DNA of 64,000 bases from Clostridium pasteurianum (GTDB lineage Bacteria; Bacillota; Clostridia; Clostridiales; Clostridiaceae). Numbering within the stretch: position 1 is the first letter of the stretch; every line of letters starts with the position of its first letter. The stretch is from the NCBI RefSeq assembly GCF_001705235.1, contig NZ_MCGV01000001.1, positions 3,910,181 to 3,974,180 on the forward strand, in the 5' to 3' direction. The position numbers and the translations under genes are program-made. This document shows, in pieces, positions 56,474 through 64,000 of the stretch. Under the pieces are notes generated by a model. That model was not told the DNA's origin and made no database searches. It was given only the letters and a program-made list of their open reading frames with translations.

Positions 56474-56537
56474 GGTACAGTGTAAAATAGAACTTACATG
56501 TGGTACAAGAATAAAAAACTTAATGTGAACTGGTACA
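56474..56537. promoter_or_regulatory. GGTACA direct repeats, probable MocR-type binding sites
   Basis: Three copies of GGTACA in the same orientation at 56474-56479, 56502-56507 and 56532-56537, spaced 28 and 30 bp start to start. Direct repeats of short boxes are typical for MocR/GabR dimers, whose known boxes include ATACCA. GTGTAAAATAG is also repeated at 56480 and near 56573, overlapping the regulator's own promoter region. Confidence 0.55.
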
Positions 56538-56619
56538 GATTAAGTTTCTAATATTAAAAATTAAACTGTCCATGGTGTAAAATAGTATTATAAGTGTGCA
56601 TGCGCAGGAGGAAAATGCT

Positions 56620-57954
56620 TTGAACAAATATGATAAAATTATAAAATATATAAAGAATGAAATATTGAATTGTAATATAAAATCAGGTGAAAAGCTTCCA
56701 TCAATAAGAAATATTTCAGAAAGGTTTAATTGCAGTAAAACAACAGTGGTTAGAGCCTATGATTTGATGGAAAAAGAACACATAGTTTATTCTATACCTA
56801 AAAGTGGATATTACCTTATTGAAAGAGATTTGAATTTAAGTGATGAAGTTTCAAATAATAAAGTGGATTTTGCTTCAGCTGCACCAGATAAAGCTATTTT
56901 ACCATATGAAGAATTTCAACATTGCACGGATGTGGCAATGAACTTATACAAGGACAACCTTTTTAGTAATTCAAATGCACAGGGACTTCCTAATTTAATT
57001 GATGCCATTATGAAACAGCTCCAGAATTATCAGGTATTTGCAGAGAAGAAGAATGTATTTATAACATCAGGCTCTCAGCAGGCTATAAATATACTTACAA
57101 TGATGGATTTTGGAAATGGTGGGAAAAAAGTGCTTGTGGAACAGCCTACATATCACGGTGTTTTGAAGTCTTTGAGACTTAATCATGTAGATATTATTGG
57201 AATTAAAAGAAATTATGATGGTATAGATTTTGATGAGCTTCAGAATATATTTGAAAAAGAAAGTATAAAATTTTTTTATACTATACCAAGATTTCATAAT
57301 CCAACAGGCCTGTCATATTCAAATGATGATAAGAGAAAAATAATAGAAATTTGTAATAAATATAATGTGTATGTAGTTGAGGACGATTATCTTGGGGATT
57401 TAGATATAGATAAAAAATCAGATCCAATGTATGCCTTAGATATGAATTCAAGGGTTATCTATTTAAAATCATATTCTAAAGTTCTTCTTCCTGGACTTAG
57501 AATTTCAGCAGCAGTGCTTCCAAGTAGGTTTACAAATGATTTTATAGAGTATAAAAGATGGAATGATTTAAATACATCTGTGCTTTCACAGGGGGCTTTA
57601 GAGATATATATAAAAAGTGGTATGTTCGATGAAAATATTAAAAAATTTAAGGAAGTGTATACTGGGAGGATGAATTATCTGAATAGATTAACTAGGAATT
57701 TAGGTAGTTCAAAAATAAATTGGTATATTCCAAAGTCGGGATTTTTTGCTAGCTGTGAAATAAATAGAACTGTAAATATGAGTTATATTATTAAGAAATT
57801 AAAATTGAGAAATATAATAATGCTTGATACATCACAATTTTATTTAAATAGTAATAGCAGCAGACTTATGAGAATTAGCTTAAGTAGAACTAATTTGCAT
57901 AAAATAAAAAAAGGCATTTTAGGAATTGTAGATGAAATAGAAAAATATACGTAA
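56620..57954 (+). CDS. MocR/PdxR-type regulator (GntR winged helix fused to aminotransferase fold)
   Basis: 444-residue regulator with an N-terminal winged helix (GEKLPSIRNISERFNCSKTT, about residues 20-40) and an aminotransferase-like domain (SGSQQAINIL, VEQPTYHG, FHNPTGLSYS, VVEDDYLGDL). A PLP-type lysine sits in LKSYSKVLLPGLR. I place the start at TTG 56620, 5 nt after GGAGGAAAA; a GTG at 56596 is upstream of that ribosome site. Divergent from the MATE pump, it likely regulates the pump and itself. It differs clearly from the MocR protein at 1.5 kb. Confidence 0.87.
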   Translation: MNKYDKIIKYIKNEILNCNIKSGEKLPSIRNISERFNCSKTTVVRAYDLMEKEHIVYSIPKSGYYLIERDLNLSDEVSNNKVDFASAAPDKAILPYEEFQHCTDVAMNLYKDNLFSNSNAQGLPNLIDAIMKQLQNYQVFAEKKNVFITSGSQQAINILTMMDFGNGGKKVLVEQPTYHGVLKSLRLNHVDIIGIKRNYDGIDFDELQNIFEKESIKFFYTIPRFHNPTGLSYSNDDKRKIIEICNKYNVYVVEDDYLGDLDIDKKSDPMYALDMNSRVIYLKSYSKVLLPGLRISAAVLPSRFTNDFIEYKRWNDLNTSVLSQGALEIYIKSGMFDENIKKFKEVYTGRMNYLNRLTRNLGSSKINWYIPKSGFFASCEINRTVNMSYIIKKLKLRNIIMLDTSQFYLNSNSSRLMRISLSRTNLHKIKKGILGIVDEIEKYT

Positions 57955-57964
57955 TGAAATAAAA

Positions 57965-57995
57965 AATTGCAATGAGGATTATTTTCACTGCAATT
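57965..57995. terminator. Hairpin between convergent genes
   Basis: AATTGCAATGA (57965-57975) / TCACTGCAATT (57985-57995) with one mismatch and a 9-nt loop; A-rich on the left side, weakly T-rich on the right. Confidence 0.55.
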
Positions 57996-58003
57996 ATATG
58001 TAT

Positions 58004-59461
58004 TTACTGTTTTATTATAATATAATCATCATTGTTCATAATAACAGTACATTTTTTATCATGAACAAAAGACCTATTGGTTTTGCTATTATTTAATAAG
58101 TATAATCCTTTAACTTTATTATTAACAAAATTATCTTTAGAGCTTTCTTTTGGATTTAAATTGCATAAAACTTCTGTAATAAACATATTTGATTGTGACC
58201 ATTCATCAGTATATATTGTGCTATTTTTCAAATCTTCTTTGTTTTTTAAATCAATAAGTACATTTTGAGAAGCAGGCATTGATGAGGTATTAATTTTATG
58301 TACTATAGAAAATTCACCGCATATAGAGCATGAAATAAGAATAAAACATACAAAATATTTAAGATTTGATGAAACAGCTTTGTTCTTAATTAAAGAGTTA
58401 GTCATCCATGCTAATAATATGGTTAGAGCAGGATATATTCCGTTTATGTACCATATTAATTTGGATTTAGACAATGAAAATAATATAAAAGGAACAAGAG
58501 CCCAAACTAAAATGGAAATTTTCATAAATCTATTATTTTGTAAATTTATTTTTAGTTTATTTGTAAATATGTATATAGGTACTATAAAAGCAATGTAAAA
58601 AGTAATATAGTAATTATTTCTAACAAAATATTTTAGATAATAAGTTATACTTCCACTGTGGCCTTCTATTGTGCTTGTGGATCTGGCTAAAAGGTCATAG
58701 GTTATCATGGATTTTAAAAATTTAGTGCCATCAAAATTATATCTTAGTCCAGCCCATATAAATATTGGAATAAAACTGCATGCAAAGAAGATTAGATATT
58801 CTTTAAAGGTTATCTTAAATAGTTTGCCTGTAATTAATAATATGAGTCCAACAACAGCTATAATTTGAAGTGTTGCATAACTTTTAAGTAGAAAAGCCAT
58901 AGAAAAAATAAAACCTGCAATGTAAAAGTTTTTTATAGAATTATCTATTTTAAGTAAAAAGTAAATTAATAATGTGAAAAGTAAAGTTAATCCTGCATCA
59001 AAATCTCCAGTTCTACCGGTGTGCCAAATTATGAAAAGGTAATTAGTACTTAAGATAATTAATCCAACTATTGAAGCCAATTTACTTATTCTATCTTTTA
59101 AAATTTTGCTTACAATTAATACTGTAAAAAATGAACTTAAAGTAGAAAAAAGTCTTAAGGAAAAAAGATTATAGCCAAATATTTTATAAGATAATGCTAT
59201 CATCCACATTCCAAGGGGTGGCTTAAAGTTATAATAATCTATTTTATAACCATAGGTTGAAATTAAAAAGTTATTATTTTTTATCATTTCAAAGGCTGTA
59301 ATTCCGTGTCTAGCTTCATCCCAATCTTGAATGGTTCCTAAACTAAGTTTATAAAATAAATTAAATATTGGTATTATTAGTGAAATAATTAGAATTGGAA
59401 AGTAATATTTTTCGACAAAATTATTTGAAGCTTGAGCAGAAGTTTTATTAGATGACGACAT
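58004..59461 (-). CDS. GT39-family (ArnT-like) membrane glycosyltransferase
   Basis: 485-residue polytopic protein with about 11 helices. After the first helix it has the catalytic-type acidic loop QDWDEARHGITAFEM, then YYNFKPPLGMWMIALSYKIFG, as in ArnT and protein mannosyltransferases that use lipid-linked sugars. The C-terminal soluble tail is short. It stands alone, with no adjacent sugar pathway genes. Together with the YkcB-like enzyme at 52 kb it suggests extracytoplasmic sugar transfer. The acceptor is unknown. Confidence 0.87.
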   Translation of the reverse strand: MSSSNKTSAQASNNFVEKYYFPILIISLIIPIFNLFYKLSLGTIQDWDEARHGITAFEMIKNNNFLISTYGYKIDYYNFKPPLGMWMIALSYKIFGYNLFSLRLFSTLSSFFTVLIVSKILKDRISKLASIVGLIILSTNYLFIIWHTGRTGDFDAGLTLLFTLLIYFLLKIDNSIKNFYIAGFIFSMAFLLKSYATLQIIAVVGLILLITGKLFKITFKEYLIFFACSFIPIFIWAGLRYNFDGTKFLKSMITYDLLARSTSTIEGHSGSITYYLKYFVRNNYYITFYIAFIVPIYIFTNKLKINLQNNRFMKISILVWALVPFILFSLSKSKLIWYINGIYPALTILLAWMTNSLIKNKAVSSNLKYFVCFILISCSICGEFSIVHKINTSSMPASQNVLIDLKNKEDLKNSTIYTDEWSQSNMFITEVLCNLNPKESSKDNFVNNKVKGLYLLNNSKTNRSFVHDKKCTVIMNNDDYIIIKQ

Positions 59462-59620
59462 TATGTATCCTCCATAAATTTAATACGTAAAATAATAAAA
59501 TATTGTTTATTATATCACTTATATGGGTAAATAGTAAATAAAGTATTAATAATTATTATAAAAATATAATCAATTAATATTAATCAACAAATGAAGTGAA
59601 GCAACAGTAATCTAGAACAT

Positions 59621-59667
59621 ATATGCGAGGTTTGGGTAAGGAATCATATTCCAAGCCTCGCATATGA
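59621..59667 (-). terminator. Hairpin at the 3' end of the asparagine-synthetase remnant
   Basis: ATATGCGAGGTTTGG (59621-59635) / CCAAGCCTCGCATAT (59651-59665), one G-U pair, 15-nt loop. It lies just past the minus-strand stop codon. Confidence 0.75.
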
Positions 59668-60412
59668 TTAAACTAATTTTATTTTATATTCCTTAAGCCA
59701 ATAATTTAATTGAAGTAAATAAGCTATTAATTGAGGGCCTTTCATAAGCTGACCGAACCATGGAGTTTTGTAGGAAGCCCCTCCGGTATCTATTAGTTCA
59801 GTTATAGTTTTTAAATCTATTATATCTAGAATAGGTGAAGTTTTGTCGCTTACTACTTTTTTAAGCCATTTTTGGACTATAGCGGTGTATCTTGGATCAA
59901 AAGTTTTAGGATAAGGACTTTTTTTCCTTTCAACTACATCTTGAGGCAGTACGCCCTCAAAGGCTTTCCTTAATATTCCCTTTTCTCTGCCTTCTAAAAA
60001 TTTGATTTCAGGTGGTATATTGAAGGCATATTCAACAAGTCTGTAATCTGCAAAAGGTACTCTTACCTCAAGGCTGTTTGCCATGCTCATTCTATCTTTT
60101 CTTGTAAGCAGTGTAATCATAAACCACTTTATATTTAAATAGAAAAGTTCACGCATTCTCTTTGCATAAGGAGTATCAGTATCACAAACGGGAACATTAT
60201 TTAAATTTTCTTTATATTTAGCATCTACATATTCTTGAAGGTTTATAGATTTTAAGTCATGTGACAGAAGGCTGCTCCTTTCACTTACAAATCTTGACCA
60301 TGGGAAGGTATTAGCATATATCATTTCTTTTCGCATAAACCAAGGGTATCCACCGAATATTTCATCTGCACATTCACCTGAGTGTGCATAGCTAGTGATT
60401 ATTTTTGAGGGG
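59668..60412 (-). pseudogene. Asparagine synthetase (AsnB-type) C-terminal remnant
   Basis: The frame encodes only the C-terminal part of a glutamine-hydrolysing asparagine synthetase (normally above 600 residues). Recognisable pieces are SGECADEIFGGYPWF (ending near 60337), then RKDRMSMANSLEVRVPFADYRLVEYAF and EREKGILRKAF-like sequence. The N-terminal glutaminase domain and the PP-loop are gone. The homologous frame extends upstream of ATG 60336 to about 60412, where a TAA ends it. No ribosome site precedes a start. The 3' end and its hairpin terminator are intact. It is a 5'-deleted gene, possibly lost in a rearrangement. Confidence 0.85.
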
Positions 60413-60541
60413 TTTTAAGATATTCTTGATTGTTCATTTTGATTTAAATATAATATAAATATCTTATTTAAAAGTATTATTAGATACTATTTGTGAAAGT
60501 AGTATAATATATCTATTATATAGCAAGGATGGGGGGGAAAT

Positions 60542-61336
60542 ATGAAGTATTTTAAGACTATATTAAATGTAATAGTATATTTTTTAATTTACTTTTTATC
60601 ACAAATCGTAGTAGGAATGATATTTGGAATTTATTTAGTAGTAAAAGCATTATCAACTGAGACCTTTAGTAAAGCGTACATTTATAGTGCTACTACAAAA
60701 TATGCTGTTATAATTACAGCAATTGCGGATATTATAGCTTTAGTTATATTTATTTTAATGTTTAGGAAAAAAGAAAAAAATTTAATAGAGAGATGTAAGT
60801 TTAAGAAAATCAGTATTTTTAATGCAATTATTATTATTTTGTCTTCTATAGGATTTGCATTTTTGTGTTCAAGCCTTTTGTATTTAACTCAAAATATTTT
60901 ACGAGATTATGATAAAGTTGCTAACAGTATACTAAGTGGCACACAAAGTGTTATAGGAATAATTTGCATGATTATTATTGCACCTATATTTGAAGAAATA
61001 TTTTTTAGAGGAATAATTTTTAATGAACTTAGAAAAAACTTTAATTTAGTTTTAAGCATCATAATTGAGGCACTTATATTTGCTTTAATGCATGGCAATG
61101 TTAAGCAGGGAATTTATGCATTTGTTCTTGGGGTAATTACAGCACTTGTGTATATATGGACAGATTCAATTTTATCTAATATTGTTCTTCATATGTCTTT
61201 CAATTTATTTGGATCGCTGATTGCTCCTCAAGTGGTTTATTATACAAAAAGTTTTATAGTCTTGTATGTGATTTTAGGTATATTTGTTGGGGGAATTTCC
61301 TTAATATATTTATATAAAAAAATTATAAAAACTTGA
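60542..61336 (+). CDS. CPBP family intramembrane metalloprotease (Abi/CAAX-protease-like)
   Basis: 264-residue membrane protein with about eight helices. It shows the CPBP motifs E151-E152-x3-R156 (FEEIFFRG), H184 (LMHGN) and H217-x3-N221 (HMSFN), the glutamates and histidines that bind zinc in this family. Bacterial members are linked to bacteriocin immunity, protein maturation or signalling. ATG 60542 follows GGGGGGG. A TATAAT lies at 60503-60508. No bacteriocin gene was seen next to it. Confidence 0.9.
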   Translation: MKYFKTILNVIVYFLIYFLSQIVVGMIFGIYLVVKALSTETFSKAYIYSATTKYAVIITAIADIIALVIFILMFRKKEKNLIERCKFKKISIFNAIIIILSSIGFAFLCSSLLYLTQNILRDYDKVANSILSGTQSVIGIICMIIIAPIFEEIFFRGIIFNELRKNFNLVLSIIIEALIFALMHGNVKQGIYAFVLGVITALVYIWTDSILSNIVLHMSFNLFGSLIAPQVVYYTKSFIVLYVILGIFVGGISLIYLYKKIIKT

Positions 61337-61361
61337 GTGTATAAATTAAAAAATATATGAT

Positions 61362-61399
61362 AATAAGAGTAGATTTTTGTAACGGAAGATACTCTTATT
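61362..61399 (+). terminator. Hairpin after the CPBP gene
   Basis: AATAAGAGTA (61362-61371) / TACTCTTATT (61390-61399), perfect 10-bp arms and an 18-nt loop, without a clear T-run. Confidence 0.5.
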
Positions 61400-61435
61400 G
61401 CATATAATATAATAATCAATATTTTTGGAGACAAA

Positions 61436-61630
61436 ATGCATCTAAGAGAAGTAATCTACAAAAATCAAAAATCCTTAATTATTTATTTAACTGAAACTGA
61501 AATTAAAGATATTAATATAAAAGAAAAAATTATAGAGTATAAAAAAGAATATTTAAATGTAACTGTGTTTTTAAGTGGAAGTAGAAGTATTGAAAATGTA
61601 CTTAAGGCTATGGTTCAGAAGAGAATGTAG
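61436..61630 (+). CDS. Small hypothetical protein preceding the recombinase
   Basis: 64 residues, no signal or membrane segment. It begins MHLREVIYKNQKSLIIYLTE and is lysine/isoleucine-rich, with a C-terminal VTVFLSGSRSIENVLKAMVQKRM. GGAG lies 6 nt before ATG 61436. It is on the same strand and 51 nt before the serine recombinase, so it may be its accessory or directionality factor; the sequence does not prove this. No similarity recognised. Confidence 0.6.
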   Translation: MHLREVIYKNQKSLIIYLTETEIKDINIKEKIIEYKKEYLNVTVFLSGSRSIENVLKAMVQKRM

Positions 61631-61681
61631 AAAAGACTTTTAGTCTTTATTTTTTTATATTAATTTAAGAGAGGTTAAATC

Positions 61682-63262
61682 ATGAACATAGTGGGTTATG
61701 TAAGGCTTAGTAGGGATGAAGATAAAGAAAATTACAGTTCCGTTATTTCTCAGAAAAACATTATTAAAGAATATGCCAAAAGTAGAAATTGGACAGTTAG
61801 TAGAATATATGTAGATGACAACTGTTCTGGATATACCTTTAATAGAACTGATTTTTTAAGTATGATTGAAGAAATTAAAAATAGAAAAATTGATGTTATT
61901 ATAGCTAAAGATTTGTCACGTATTGGAAGAAACAATGGAAAGGTTCTTGTGTTCATTGACAAACTGCGTGAGGTTAATGTTAGACTCATATTAGTTGAAG
62001 AGGCTAACGGTGGACTTGATTTATTGAATGACAATAGCGATATACTTGGAATAAAAACTTGGTACAATGAAATGTATGTAAAAGATATTTCTAGAAAAAT
62101 AAGGGCCAGTATGTACTTAAAGCAAAAAAAAGGTGAGCTAATAATGGGAAATTTTTATGGATATAAAAAAATTAAAGTTGGTGACGATTTTAAACTTATA
62201 GTCGATGAAAAAATAAAGCCAGTAGTACAGTTTATTTTTGGAAAATATATACAGGGATGCGGGTATAAAAAAATATGTGATCTTCTTGATGTAAGGGGAT
62301 GTCCCACCCCAAGTGAATATATACAAAAAAGGCATAAAAAAAAGGGCAGGGTGTTTAAAAATGCTGTAACTCATAAATGGCAGACGCATATGATTAACAG
62401 GATAATCAAAAATGATATTTATATAGGTACTCTTAGGACAAGAAAAAGACAAGCTAGGATGATTAAGGGTAAGCAGGAAATGGTACCTAGGGATGAACAG
62501 TATGTTTTTGAAAATCACCATGAACCTATTATTTCAAAAGAAGATTTTTTATTAGCACAGGAAATAAACTCCAGAAGGAATAAAGTGAATTTTAGAGGTA
62601 GAGCAAAATATAACTATATATTTAGTAGCTTTATGCAATGCGGAGAATGTAAACATGCTATTATTGGCTGCAATTTACGTTCGCAGCCAGCTGTACGTAG
62701 AGGTTACAATTGCGGAATGTACAGGAAGTATGGAAATAAAGTATGCAGTAATCATGCTGTAAGTGAGGATGAAATTTTATTCTTTTTTAAGGAGTTTTTA
62801 AAGGATGTTAAAGTAAAGTATGCAGATTATATTTTAAGTATTGGTTTTACAGAAAACATGAGTATAGAACAAGAATCTATTGATAGAATGAAAAAAGAGC
62901 TTTCTATAGAAGAAGAGGAACTACAATTAATTTTATCAGAGAAAATAAGCGAGTTAGTAAGGGAGAAAGATCAGAGAGGTAAAGATGTAATTGAAGATGC
63001 TTATGTAAAAGTTGAAGATGAGAAGAAAAAAAGTATTTTAAATCTAAAGAAAAAAATTGAAAAAAGCAAGAAAGAAAACAGTAGAGGAGCGGAAAAAAAA
63101 TTAAAAACGGCAGTTGAAATTTTTGATAATATAATTGATTCTGAAATTCCAACGCGTGAGGATCTGGAAAGAATACTTGATAAGATTGTAGTTTACAAGG
63201 ACAGAAATTTGGAGTTTAAGCTTAAAATTAATATTGATAAGTTGACGTATAAAAATTCTTAG
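61682..63262 (+). CDS. Large serine recombinase
   Basis: 526-residue site-specific recombinase. The N-terminal resolvase domain has the catalytic serine S10 (YVRLSRDED), KDLSRIGRNNGKV and the arginines of the active site. A recombinase domain follows (FGKYIQGCGYKKICDLLDVRG, MINRIIKNDIYIGTLRTRKR), then a zinc ribbon (CGECKH ... YNCG ... KVCSNH, about 320-360) and a C-terminal coiled coil (about 400-470). This is the layout of phage integrases, Tn4451-type transposases and spore-gene rearrangement enzymes. No phage or conjugative genes lie beside it in the window. Confidence 0.92.
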   Translation: MNIVGYVRLSRDEDKENYSSVISQKNIIKEYAKSRNWTVSRIYVDDNCSGYTFNRTDFLSMIEEIKNRKIDVIIAKDLSRIGRNNGKVLVFIDKLREVNVRLILVEEANGGLDLLNDNSDILGIKTWYNEMYVKDISRKIRASMYLKQKKGELIMGNFYGYKKIKVGDDFKLIVDEKIKPVVQFIFGKYIQGCGYKKICDLLDVRGCPTPSEYIQKRHKKKGRVFKNAVTHKWQTHMINRIIKNDIYIGTLRTRKRQARMIKGKQEMVPRDEQYVFENHHEPIISKEDFLLAQEINSRRNKVNFRGRAKYNYIFSSFMQCGECKHAIIGCNLRSQPAVRRGYNCGMYRKYGNKVCSNHAVSEDEILFFFKEFLKDVKVKYADYILSIGFTENMSIEQESIDRMKKELSIEEEELQLILSEKISELVREKDQRGKDVIEDAYVKVEDEKKKSILNLKKKIEKSKKENSRGAEKKLKTAVEIFDNIIDSEIPTREDLERILDKIVVYKDRNLEFKLKINIDKLTYKNS

Positions 63263-63320
63263 TATAAACTTCTATAGGAATATTATTTAAACTAAAGCTA
63301 AAGAAATTGAGGTATTTTAA

Positions 63321-64000
63321 ATGAAATGCAAAAGAATAAAGAAGATTTTTTTAATGATTATAGTTATGACTTTAATGCTTAATGCTTTTTTTACTAGAAG
63401 TGTATCAGCATCCGAAGAGGGAAAAGAAGACGGGGATTTCGAAAATTATTATATAACTGAGAAAAATTATTCAAAAGAAATGAAGGGTGTAGAAAAATAT
63501 TTGGGCAATATACGCAAGTCAGGGTATTTTCATGGTAAAAACAACTTGAAGATTTATTATGAAAAATATGTTTTGTCTGATTCAAAGGCATCTATTGTAA
63601 TATCCCATGGATTTAGAGAAAGTATGGTTAAATACAATGAGACTATATACTATTTTTTGAAAAATGGATATTCTGTATATGGTTTGGAACATAGAGGACA
63701 TGCACGCTCAGGGAGATTAGGAAAAGATTCTACTCAGACGAGTATAGATAAATTTGATTATTATGTTGATGATTTTAAAACGTACATGGATACAGTAGTC
63801 ATACCGGAAAATAAGGGGAAAAAGCTATTTTTGTTTGCACATTCCATGGGGGGAGCAATTGGAGGTCTATTTTTAGAAAGGCATCCAGGGTATTTTAATG
63901 CTGCTATTTTAAGTGCACCAATGTTTGAAATAAATACAGGTAAATATCCTGAATTTTTTTCAAGAGTCACTGCCAGTGTAGTTAATCTTATTAGATGTGG
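63321..64000 (+). CDS. Secreted alpha/beta hydrolase, lysophospholipase-like (3' end outside window)
   Basis: The frame is open from ATG 63321 to the window end (226 residues and continuing). A signal peptide (KKIFLMIIVMTLMLNAFFTRSVSA) is followed by an alpha/beta-hydrolase fold of the PldB/monoacylglycerol lipase type: IVISHGFRESMVKY, GLEHRGHARSG, and the nucleophile elbow AHSMGGAIGG. It would release fatty acids from lysophospholipids or monoglycerides outside the membrane. The catalytic Asp and His lie beyond the window. AGG at 63310-63312 is the ribosome site. Confidence 0.88.
   Translation, partial: MKCKRIKKIFLMIIVMTLMLNAFFTRSVSASEEGKEDGDFENYYITEKNYSKEMKGVEKYLGNIRKSGYFHGKNNLKIYYEKYVLSDSKASIVISHGFRESMVKYNETIYYFLKNGYSVYGLEHRGHARSGRLGKDSTQTSIDKFDYYVDDFKTYMDTVVIPENKGKKLFLFAHSMGGAIGGLFLERHPGYFNAAILSAPMFEINTGKYPEFFSRVTASVVNLIRC

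Noticed and set aside
63262-63320. att site of the serine recombinase directly downstream of its gene
   Set aside because: No imperfect dyad with a central dinucleotide or matching second site could be found by eye in the window.

Overview
The window is AT-rich, gene-dense chromosomal DNA from a spore-forming, anaerobic Firmicute of the genus Clostridium. Signs are AGGAGG-type ribosome sites with many TTG/GTG starts, the SCIFF ranthipeptide pair, a BofC-domain gene beside ruvAB, AddAB, YebC, CsoR and HemZ. From memory, the order ruvAB-queA-tgt-yajC-scfAB-secDF-apt-relA-dtd-hemZ-aspS and the tandem starch-type GH31 enzymes resemble Clostridium acetobutylicum; this was not checked against a database.

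Layout. 1-4.5 kb: the 3' part of hflX, a nucleotidyltransferase, a MocR-type regulator, a YigZ protein and a YebC regulator. 4.6-8.1 kb: a YetF membrane protein, then an overlapping LuxE-like/LuxC-like pair that probably reduces fatty acyl groups to aldehydes. 8.6-26.9 kb: a housekeeping block for Holliday-junction resolution (ruvAB), queuosine (queA, tgt), protein export (yajC, secDF), the SCIFF peptide and its radical SAM maturase, a degenerate RecJ-like protein, apt, relA/spoT, dtd, a metallo-hydrolase, hemZ and aspS. 27-39 kb: a CsoR-family sensor, a split ThrE-type exporter, glyA, addBA and a YhaM-like nuclease. 39-44 kb is accessory: a DegT aminotransferase, a tiny winged-helix protein, an unrecognised protein and a secreted LamG/Ig-like protein. 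44-55 kb: two large tandem secreted GH31 alpha-glucosidases with starch-binding modules, a YkcB-like glycosyltransferase and galU. 55-64 kb: a MATE pump divergent from a second MocR regulator, another GT39 enzyme, an asparagine-synthetase remnant, a CPBP protease, a small orphan ORF, a large serine recombinase and the start of a secreted lysophospholipase-like enzyme.

The most unusual structure is non-coding. Three intergenic regions (about 8.07-8.5, 27.31-28.03 and 40.72-41.29 kb) carry copies of one composite element. Each has a palindrome of about 185-192 bp at one or both ends, a shared apex motif, and two conserved GC-richer internal motifs. In two copies the element exactly fills the space between two convergent genes, and its ends overlap or contribute bases of both stop codons. 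The outermost arms differ in sequence between copies yet stay self-complementary within each copy. It looks like a repeated structured RNA or a non-autonomous mobile element; I do not recognise it as a named family.

Other points of interest are a structured leader between scfA and scfB, a perfect 20-bp LacI/CcpA-like palindrome before the GH31 genes, GGTACA direct repeats between the MATE pump and its MocR regulator, and a 59-bp hairpin repeat on both sides of the LamG gene. No tRNA, rRNA or CRISPR array was seen.
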